Part shown: positions 23,569 to 34,700 of the stretch, in pieces | Layout of the letters: each line of letters starts with the position of its first letter | How positions within the stretch are numbered: the stretch's first letter is position 1 | Origin: Neelides folsomi | Lineage: Eukaryota > Arthropoda > Collembola > Neelipleona > Neelidae | Assembly: GCA_034687125.1 (NCBI GenBank) | Contig: JAQGBZ010000041.1 | Coordinates: 124,001-188,000, forward strand | Length of the DNA stretch: 64,000 nt | Direction of reading: 5' to 3' | Program-made: the position numbers and the translations under genes | The notes under the pieces: model-generated | Told to the model about the DNA's origin: nothing | The model's input: the letters and a program-made list of their open reading frames with translations, nothing else | Database searches by the model: none

Positions 23569-26540
23569 ATGGAAAAAAGAAGATTTTTCAGACTTCGAAG
23601 AAATTTTCTCCTCTGTATTTGGAGTATTGTTTTTGCCTATTTTAGTATAAGTGCAGAATTAAAATATTCTTCGGTTGCTGCTGAAGATGAATTTAACCTT
23701 AGTACAGAAAAGCCGAATTCCTATTCTACACGTACAGGTTGGTAATTTTTACTTTATATTTATTTTAAAAAATATAAAAATAATTTCAAAATATAATAAA
23801 TTCTCAGTAGCCCAAAAATTTAATCTTCCTCGTGAATCAAGTGAAAGTGATGAAACTGAATCAGAGGAGCTAGAAGAATTAATTGAAGAACTTTATGATG
23901 GCCAAGAAGGAGTATTTAATGAAATGCCTGGAGTTAATTGCACTCCACCAGGTTTGTTTAATTATTAAGCGTTAATTTACTTCATTCAATATAAATAATT
24001 CCTCTTCAAAATCCTCGAAAATGAGACGAAAAAACCATTAAGGGAATGAATTAATTTCTAGGAATTGACGATTTTCCCAGAGATTTTTTCACACAAAGGC
24101 AAAGAAGACACGGCTTCGTCATTATTCATTTCTTCGTTTCCCTTTACATCTTTTACGCCCTTGCAATTGTTTGCGACGATTATTTTGTTCCTTCAGTTGA
24201 GAGAATTTGTGAAGGTAAATTAAACCAAAATGAATAGAAATTAAAATATATAAATAAAAATATAAAAATAAATAAATTATTAATGAAGAGAAGTCAAGTT
24301 AATTTTTGGTAACAGATCTTAATATACCAAGTGATGTGGCCGGAGCGACTTTTATGGCAATTGCGACCTCAGCACCCGAACTGTTCACTAATATAATTGG
24401 GACGTTCATTACACATGGAGATGTTGGAATTGGAACAATTGTCGGGTCAGCGGTGTTTAACATTCTCGCTGTTGCAGCATTATGCGGGCTCGGAGCTGGA
24501 ATGGTGCGTTTAACCTAATGGTTTATTTCTTCGAATAAATTCCTCAAAATCATTTAATCAATTCCTCCCATGCTGATTCAGCAAACTTGAAGACTTGCCC
24601 TCTATCCTATAAAATCCTTTTACAAATCAAATAATTATCCAAAAGTGTGGATCAAAAGTTTTCGTCCAAAGCCCAATTTAAAAATTAAAACCTAACAAAA
24701 TTAAAATCGCAAAATATATTATGTATGATAGGTTCATATTAATATACGAGTATAGTATGAACTCGTATTATATGTAATTAATCAAGAATCGGGTTTGTTT
24801 GGCTTTGAGGAATTTTCTGATGGAAATTGGATCATTATTTTACATCTGAACCTGCGTATTTTCAGTTGGTGCCTTTGGAATGGTGGTCAGTGAGCCGTGA
24901 TTGTTTTTGTTATTTACTCTCCGTCGTACTTCTCCTTTTGGTGCTGAGAGATGAAAAAATCTATTGGTACGAGGCTCTGGTTCTTGTCTTGGTCTATTCC
25001 TTTTACATTCTTGGTAAGATGATTTCCCACAATAAGATGTCTTTAATGAAGATTGATATGTGAAATTTGATGCTTTAAAAGCCATGTACAAGAATTCGAG
25101 TTTGAAGAAAGGAGCCGAGAAGTTTGTTTTAAGCTTCGAGAAGAAGCTAGACAATGGGAAATCAGAGACAACTTACGAGATCGCGAAAGGAAGTGAGAGC
25201 AGTGAAAGGAAAGCTTGTCTGAATGGCAACGGAAATGGTGGGCTTGGGTTCGAACATCCCACAAACGACGCAGAGTTGTCAAAAGGACTTCAACTTGACA
25301 CTCATGTGGAAATGGAAAAGAAGGAACAAGGTTTTTTTCCTCATCCAATCTCTTTAACCTTCTTATTGGATTTAATAATTGATTTTCCCTTTTTATAACA
25401 ACAGATGAGGAGGAATACGAGTTTCAATTTTGCTCTCCACCAAAAGGCGAAGGATGTAAAACGTGGTTCGAATGGATCATCGGATGGCCAATTAAATTTT
25501 TCTTCTTCTTAACCATCCCAGACTGTCAGAAGGACCATTTGCAAAAATACTACCCCCTCACTTTCATGATGTGCATTATGTGGATCGGAGTCTTGTCCTA
25601 TTTTGTCAACTGGATGATGACCATCATTGGTAGGAATTTGGAATTTCGAGGAGAGATTCTAACACAATATCTTTCCTGGAATGATTTATGATTTCGTTAA
25701 TGGTGAAATGATGAGAAAAGTGGGTCCCATCTTCTCGCTTTTTCCTCAAAAAACTCCATTGATGCATAATTCATTGACTTCATTTTGACTCTCGTATTTT
25801 AAGGTCACACTCTTCAAATTCCCGACTCTGTTATGGGCCTAACTTTTATCGCAGCTGGTAAGAGATACAGAATTAATTATAAAGACTTGTGGTGAAGGTG
25901 ACTTCCATTAAACTCCGCTTCCACTATTTTGCATTACAGGCACATCCGTTCCAGAAGTCGTTAGCTCAGTCATTGTCGCCCGCAGAGGTGATTATTACAA
26001 CAATATTATTATCGATACAGCTTTCAAATTATATCCATTTAAAATATTATATTTTAATAAATATCCAAAAGACGTTAAACAAATTGAAGGTTTCTTTTGA
26101 TGTTCATCAATGTTCATTGGCTTATATTTTTGTAAATTTTTAGGGTTAGGAACGATGGCCCTGAGCAGCTCTATAGGATCCAACACATTTGGTAAAATAA
26201 TTGATCTTTGTAGCGAGAATGGGAATTTATACTCTGGGCCATTTTAGATATTTTAATCTGCCTTGGACTTCCTTGGCTGATCCGTTCCTCGATGCTGGCA
26301 AGCACCGAAACTGATTACATTAAAGTAAATTCAACCGGGTTGGAATACTCGACCATGATGCTCATCTCAGCCCTTATCGTCCTTTACTCCATCCTGGCTT
26401 GCAATAAGTTCGTCCTGGATCGGAAAGTTGGCTTTATTGCACTCCTTCTCTACATCATGTTCCTCGTCATGGCATCTCTCTTCGAACTTAATGTCTTCTT
26501 CACGGTCAATCTACCAACTTGTGTTAAACATCTCGACTAG
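23569..26540 (+). CDS. K+-dependent Na+/Ca2+ exchanger (SLC24/NCKX family), copy 1
   Basis: Eleven coding exons (23569-23737, 23808-23951, 24062-24214, 24316-24503, 24866-25013, 25082-25330, 25405-25629, 25804-25857, 25940-25987, 26144-26191, 26248-26540) join in frame to 572 residues. The protein exports Ca2+ (with K+) in exchange for Na+ across the plasma or an organelle membrane. Features are a basic start and signal-like helix (residues 1-30), an acidic extracellular piece, and TM1 with [19 protein letters not shown]. The alpha-1 repeat [30 protein letters not shown] fills exon 4. A hydrophilic cytosolic loop spans about 267-390. The alpha-2 repeat is [32 protein letters not shown], and the end is [13 protein letters not shown]. 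It resembles the arthropod CG1090-type NCKX. Acid positions relevant to transport are kept, but alpha-2 has PE where vertebrate NCKX has PD. A second copy follows in tandem. Confidence 0.93.
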
Positions 26541-28723
26541 AAAGACTTTCTTAAACACTGATTCCTTTACAATTACGAGTATTTAATTCCTTTTAACTCT
26601 TATATAATTTTTGTTTTTTTAATTAAAATGTAAAGATTTACAATGTTCAAATTTTTAATTGTACCTAGAGTATGCATTTAAAACTAATTTAATTAACATT
26701 TTAAATACCCTTTTATTTGTTTAAATTGCATTTTTGCATACTATGTAGGTATATTGTATATTTAAATGTAGGATATGTTGAGTATACCATACTAAAGATA
26801 CATATATAAAGTATTATGTACTGTACTACTTATATTGTATGTGTGCATTAGTTGTATTGTAATAGTTGTCGCTAATTATTGTATTTATTAAAAAACAATT
26901 CTTATTGTTAGTTTAGAGGTAATATACAAGTATAGTAGGTATATTTGCAATTATTAAATTATTATTATTAGGTAATTGTATATTTTAGATTACTTATATT
27001 TACTGTAGTATTGATAAAAATAGTCTGTAATACATAATAAGTTGGTAATAAAAATAAAGCATCTGAACAAATAATATTTTATAACCAACTATAATTTATA
27101 CTTAAGTCTCATTGTGCATTAATCAATTTTATTATGAAAAGATAAGAATAAGTACCAAGTGCAATATTTAATTTTGACATTTTTCATGCAATGTTTTAAG
27201 GGTTTAACTTTTTTGTTTTAAATACAGTATTTGTTAGATAAACGACACTTATTATGCTCACTCTCTTCCTTATAAATATCTATTACTACAAGTAGTGTCT
27301 CTTTGTGTTAAGAAAGACATAAATATATGATGTTCTTATAAGCTTGGATATTCCGTTATGAAAAACGCTCAATATTTTGCTTATACTCACAGTTAGATGG
27401 AATATTGTATTGATATACTACATAAATACAATATACCTAACCACAAATTACATAAATATTTCCATACATTATTAGAACTGTTTTTGTGGTAATTTTATTG
27501 AAATTCTTCCGCCACAGTAAGTACAAAACAGCCATTTGGTTTTAGGAATACCAAATGGCAATATTATTTGATTTAAAAATATTTTATTTGGATTTTCTAC
27601 CTAATTGTGATTAGAGTGATTATGCATACTAACTTTGAGTAGGATCATACCTAATATTTAGTTTTATATATAAATACAACGATAAATTACCAATTTTCAA
27701 AAATTGGAAATACTGAACTGTATCTTATTTATTTGCGCTCTTCACATTGTATAACTTTTTTCAAGTTTAAATATGTAACATTTGAAAGGAAAATATTTAT
27801 TATGTAAGTACTACATTCCTAGGTATATATTGTAGTACATATAAATATGTATCTGTAATTATGTATGTATGTATCTAGATAAGACTGACTTACATTTACT
27901 TGGGAGTAAAGGATAGTTACTAAGTAGATATAGTAGAAAGAGTTACATTCTACAAGTTGCTATTTGCTATCCCAATCCTCTCACTTTTCTTTTCCTCGTC
28001 AAGTTCAAGGATAAAATACAGGTTTCAAACACATTCAGACAAACCAACTTTGATGAGAATGCAAATTGCCGTGTGACAACTTTAGTTCTTCAAAGCAGTT
28101 GAGAGATTTAAGTTAAAACTGAGATCATACATACAGTCTACTAGAGTACCATATATTAGAAAATAAGCACACGTGGTTGAAGATTTTAACCCAATTAGTG
28201 CAATAAAAATTTCATTTAGTGTCATTTTATTCTACTTTCCCAATCAAATAACTACATAAGTATGACTAATAAGTGATATAATAATTATCTTCGAGTGTTA
28301 GAATCCTCGTGACCAGATAAACTCATATAGGACAAATGGTCTCATTTTGTTTGGACTCTAAAAGTGAATTTTACCACGTTTGTGAATGTAAAGTTGATAT
28401 AATACTTTACGTAATAAATACATGCTTATAAGTATAGCTTGCGGTTAGGCATTGATTATTATTCTTTAGTAGAGGTAGTATTTATACAAGAGATATGGGC
28501 CTTATACTACTTATGTATGTTCTGATATGAGATGAATTTAAAATTTCTCTCATTTGTTTGCTTCATAATATTAGGTACTCGTATTTAGATCTTCATCCTC
28601 TTAGTAAACCTTATTATCCTGAAAGTTCTAGTGTAGTTCTAAGAAAGAAACATGTCAGTTATAATTATTTTTTAATTTTTCAAACTTACCAAATTAAATT
28701 AAACCATTTAACTGATTATTAAA
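26541..28723. other. Spacer between the tandem exchanger genes
   Basis: About 2.2 kb, very AT-rich, with many TATGTA/TACATA-type simple motifs. No exon, pseudogene remnant of an exchanger, or inverted-repeat element was recognised. No close AATAAA follows the stop of copy 1. Confidence 0.4.
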
Positions 28724-31700
28724 ATGAATTCTGCATTGCTATTTACTGAGAAAGAAAATGAGAGTGAAAATCAGAGTTTTATGACCCGTAAGATTCGAAT
28801 AGTGAAGCCAAAGTTAAGATACAAAAGATACATAATTGTCCTTATCTGGGCAATAACATTTGCTTATTTGAGTGTCGCGGCCCAAGTTTCGTCGTATCCA
28901 TCTTCAAGTCCGTCTTTCGACTGGAAAGGTGATGGTCCTGGAGGTAATGAAACTGGAAATAAAAACTTTATAATCCTTTTTACTCTCCCTACCCATTTTC
29001 TAATTATTATGCTCTACTTAACTTTTGTTTAAAATCGTCTCCTATAAGATTGGCTAAGAAAACAAAGGTGAGTTGGACAAAGTTTGGTAATAGCCAAACT
29101 TTCATTTTTAACGCACACGACTATTGACAGTAAGTAAAGAAGCCTATTTGAGACTTGGTTGGTAAATGCAAAGTTATGTACATTTTGCACGCATTCAATC
29201 CTGAAGAACATTTCCAATCGTTTTAGTTCCAATTTAGGTTTTATTAGAAATATTTTCTGTGTCTATGTTTTATTGAATTTTATAAATTTTACAAACAGAT
29301 TTTAAACCTTTTAGAATAAGTCACAAATTGGAATTGAAATGTTATCAGTTTAATTACAAAGAATCTGTTCTTATAACATTTCTAACAGGAGAGAAAAGAC
29401 TGCTACAAGCTGGAGCTGATGGAAGCAATGCGACGGAACCGCTGGACTTTTCAGACTTAAATTGCACAAGTCCAACAATCGAAGATTTTCCACCTGATCT
29501 CTTCACTCAGACCCAGCGTCAAAATGGATACATTGTCGTTCATTTTATGGCTTCGTTATATATCTTCTACACCATTGCCATTTGTTGCGACGATTATTTT
29601 GTCCCATCTATTGAAAGAATTTGTGAAGGTGATAAATGAATATGAGTTTAATCTTAAATGTCCAATTCTTTATATACTACTTTATTTCAAATCGATTTGA
29701 GAATCTACTAGAATTTAATTCCATTTTACTAACCTTCTTTATTTACTTAATAAATGCTCGTTTATAAGATCTTGGTTCTTAAATCAAGGAGAGAAAGTTG
29801 AATTCCAGTCAAATAACAAATAAATTTCAATGTTTGCAATTAGATCTCAAGCTTCCTACAGACATAGCCGGAGCAACCTTCATGGCAATCGCAACATCGA
29901 GCCCGGAACTATTTACGAATGTGATTGGGACTTTTATTACGAAGGGCGATATCGGGGTCGGAACTATTGTAGGGAGTGCCGTGTTCAATATCCTAGCAGT
30001 TGGAGCGTGTTGTGCACTTGCAGCCAAAGAAGTAATTTATATAAAAAAACTTCCAAGTTTAACAGTTTACCATTATTTCATTTATGTATTATGAAATGTC
30101 TCTCATTATTTAATTTAAAACGATTATTGAAGGCGGAGTAGCCCGCAAATTGAGCGGTATTTGGAAAATGATATAATTTTGAATTTATGGATTATTATAG
30201 GCTCTCCAACTTGATTGGTATCCTTTGACAAGAGACTGTATATTTTACTCCCTTTCCGTCGTCCTACTCATTATCGTGCTTAGCAATCGTCAAGTTTTTT
30301 GGTACGAGGCTTTGGTCCTTGTGCTCCTCTATATCGTCTACATTTTGGGTATGTTTGTAAAAACATTTTATACATTACTCTCTATTGTCCTTATAAACCC
30401 CATTCTTCAATTTAACTTTTCTGAATACCAAATTACAGCTATGTGGAAGAACGAACAACTGAAGGGAGCCGCAGAATCCTTTGTCTACTGGATTAGGAAA
30501 AAATTTGGATGCAAGACAAAAGAGAAAGCGCAATTTGGGAAGATTGCTTCCAGAGTTGAATTCATGAAAAATGAAAGAAGTCCTTTACTCGGTTAAGAAC
30601 GAATTTAATATTTGCCAACTTGCAAAATATCTAAATTGCTTAAACTAATTTAATCAATATCATTGGTTTTACGTGAATTTTACAATTTTTGCTTGTACTG
30701 ATTGTACATTACATTTACAATGCTATGCTATCCAATGAATTTTGGCTAAATAATATTTATGTAATCTTTAAGTCAATAAATCAATAAAGCTAAAAGTTAT
30801 GATTTCCAACAAGAAACAACAAAATGAATAAGATAAAGAATAAAAATATGTAGTGAATATACTAGATTATTATATTAGATTTGTATTGAATATGATTATA
30901 TCTAAAGTAGTTTGATGATTTGATTAAAGAGAATGTCCAAGAGCTTAACTAATATTGATAGAGTAAAAATAGAACTGTTGCAGAGTTAAGTGTGCTTGAG
31001 TGAATACATACAAAGAAAGTCAATTGAGTCAATAGGGATTTTCGTTGTTTGGTCCTTGACTCTCAACTTGACTCTCCACGTTCCACGTCTCTTTCAACTA
31101 TGGACCTTGGAAGGAACTCGGGCACTACGGGAAACAAAAGGGAAAGTTCACCTTCACTTCATCTCCAGCCACAAGAGGAAGAGATAAAAAGTTCATGGGG
31201 AAATAACATATGCAGAAATTGCACTATGTGGCTCCGCATTTCCTTACCCCCACCCTCCAAATTGCTTTCTGGCCTTTTTTATAAATGACAAATGACGTTT
31301 TTTCCTTCGTTTCAAAGTACTTTCATTCGTTTTTCTTCCTCAAAAGGCTCAGCAAGTTTACAAGGAATTCTTTTTGTCAGTTTTTTCCCTATTTTTGTTA
31401 AGTTTATCTTCCGTTTTAGGGGAGGCAATTGGAGAGAGTGGAAGACCAAGTTTCAGCCTCAGTTTTGATGGGAATAGGAAATCTGTTCATCTTGAAAGAG
31501 AGGACGCTATTATCGAAGGCGATGAACTTCCTTCCGAAATGCGAGATGAGATCCTTCTTGCACAGGCTATTCATAAATCAGAACTGGACGAGGAAAACGA
31601 AGGTAATAACAAACAATTGATGTTACGCAATCCTTCATAACCCCCTAATCAATCTATTGTGAAATTAAAAGATTTAAAGATTAAATAACTATTAAGAATA

Positions 31701-34700
31701 ATATCATTTAAGAGAAAGTTCAAATATCATACTTATAATCTAGACGATGTTATTAAATATTATTACAATTATAATCTAGTTTAACACTAGCACTTTAACT
31801 TCCTACAAATTACAATAAGTAAAAGTACAGTAAGTACGTTACATAATAGGTATTCATTGATACAGATACATATTCATTAATGGTACATTTACTCTACCTT
31901 ACCTTTATATTGTAACATATTATTGGATCCCAATTAATTCGTCATTAGAATAAATACCTTTACCATTACATTAAATGTAACTCTGCCATCATCACCTTTG
32001 CAGATTTAAAAAAATTGCCATTATTTAAATATCACATTGCCATCACATAATGTAAATGCTACTTATACACATTATGTGATTTTATATATTATAAATCATA
32101 ACACTATAAGATATGTATTTATGATAATAGTAAGAAAAGATAAGAGAAAAGAAAGATAGGAGATAAATAACTTGTAATTAAAGAAGATTTCACTAGGATT
32201 CATTGCTGCGCCCACGTTAACCGAAACATTAGAGGAAAGCTTCAATTGATTAAATCACAACAGCTTCAAGATGAAATTTTAAATGATATTAACATTATTT
32301 AACTTTCAAGATCACAAGAACACTTTAATTGTGGGATTGAACTTTTCATCAAAAAGTGGGATAATTCTGAAGCAGCCGAATTTTTAAATTATTTCAAAAA
32401 TGAATACCATTACATATTTTACTATTTGCTTTGTTTAATATAATACTAAACTTACAATTTTAATATTTTTAATAAAAACATGTTATTTATATATTATGGT
32501 GAAAAGTATTTATCTAATGGCACCTAGTAATTATTCAATGTCATGTTTTAATGATTCTAATGGCAAAGGTACATAATGGCAATGGAAAATAAATTCTAAT
32601 GGCAAAGGTACATTTTCTGATGGTAAGGCCTACATAATCTAATGGCATCAAAATATAAACCCCATATTATTGTAGGTCTGTATGTCTTTAGTGTATTTGC
32701 TTACAAAATAATATTTGAAAAGACACCCTGAAGCATTATAAACAAAGTGAGTAACTTATGGAAATCCATATTGCTATTACATTTCATGCCTATAGTAAAA
32801 TACAACATGGATTCATATCGAATTTACTTATAATTATAATTATGTATTATATTATACAATATATTGTAATCCTACAACTAATGGTCATGTTTAAGTTAAT
32901 TGAATACAATTCATGGTTTATTGTATAGCCTCAGGAAAAATACTAGTACTCAAGTACTAAAGAAGGAAGTGAAAGAGTGAAAGGATAATTATTTATTCAA
33001 GTGGGAGAGCATTTAGAATAATTCTATAAGACGGAGAATCATGACTTTCAATTAACTCCAACAAGGATCATCAAAATTAATCAAGAAAATCAATGAAACA
33101 AACTTGAGTTCGTTATTATAACTGTTGAAGCTGAGCTCATTGTAATTCACGTGCAACCTAAATGTTTACAATTAAGCCAGAGTTTAAGGATTGGACCGAC
33201 TATGTTTTATTAAGGGCGAGAGCGGATGCACAATGGAAGTTGCCGAATTTGAATGCTCAAATTTAAATAAAGGAGGTTGAAAAAGGAATCTTGTTGCAGA
33301 GATAGGGATTGTCAGTGGGGAAAAAGCTCAGACAACAATAGTTTCATCTTTGGCTCTCAAGGGATCCCTTTTGAATATGAAAGGAAAGATAGGAGTTTAC
33401 AATGGAAAACACGTTGGATTTTAATGAGGACTGCCATGTGAATGGAGAATTTCTCTACCTCGAACGAACTCAATCATTTATAATCCAGATCGAAGTTTAG
33501 TTCCTTTGGCTCAAGGGAGAGTTTTAAAAAGTAAGAGATCAGATTTCCGACAGTTGCCTTCGCTCAAAGCTACGACCTTATTGATATAACCTTCAATGAT
33601 GAAATGGAGAAAGTATAAGAAAAACAATCTTCGCTTCCTCTTTCCTCGTTATGGTTTAAGTCAGTTCTTTTCGATAACTTATAACGAGTTAAATTTAATT
33701 TCCATATTATCTCACTTTAAAAGAGCCATATAATACTAAGTGCAATAACCTTTGTACCTATATTTATGTAATGTACGTTAATGTACATAATATGTATCAG
33801 TATATCTGCAATCTACAGGTAGCATTTTTAATTAATATTTACATTATTAATTAAAGTTGACTTTAAATGAAGGGTTTAATTTACGGGTTTACACCCGATG
33901 CTTATCGAATTGGTAAATAAATGATGAGAATAAAAGCTACAACGATAAATTTAAGTCTTTTAGTTGGGAAAATTGAAATGTTCAGTCTCATGATCTTTAA
34001 TCCTCTCAACCCTCCGTGACCAGAGTTCTTATTTCAACCTTAGTCCGTTGTCGGCCCAGCATGTCACCTTGCTTTTAAGAGATTTCCTTCATGGTATGAT
34101 CAAGACAACTCAATGATTAAGTATCATAGGTTAAATTCTGCGTACCTTTGGTCTTAAAAACGATCCTGGTGATAAAAGAAATAATCTATTGAAAAAAAGA
34201 TCACCGAGGTCTTGGGAGGATAAATTGACATTTGGTCGCATAGGCGAGAGTTCAACGACTTTCAACTTTCCCCCGCATTCCAAATTGGAATCGTGGAATG
34301 TTTCTCCTCGAAATCCCTTTTAGAGGAAGATGACCCACTCGAGAGCAGTAAATTCCTCTCGTATTCAAAACAATCTGTATTTATCAGTCCGGGACTCAGC
34401 CCAACCCTCAATTCATCATGGAGTGTAAAAGAGTAAAGAAAAGACCTTTAGCCCGACCCTAGTCAATAATATTCCCATTTCTCATGTAAGAGTTGTGAAA
34501 ACGGAGATGACTTCATTCATTTCTTTTCAGCTGACTCCAGGCTGTTTGAATTGCCAAGAGGGAAAGGTTTCCTATCTTGGGTCGAGTGGTTTTTTGGCTG
34601 GCCTGGTCGGTTTGCTCTCGCGATCACCATTCCAGACGCACGAGACATCCGGTTCAGAAAATTTTACCCGCTTACTTTCTTCATGTGCATCATCTGGATT

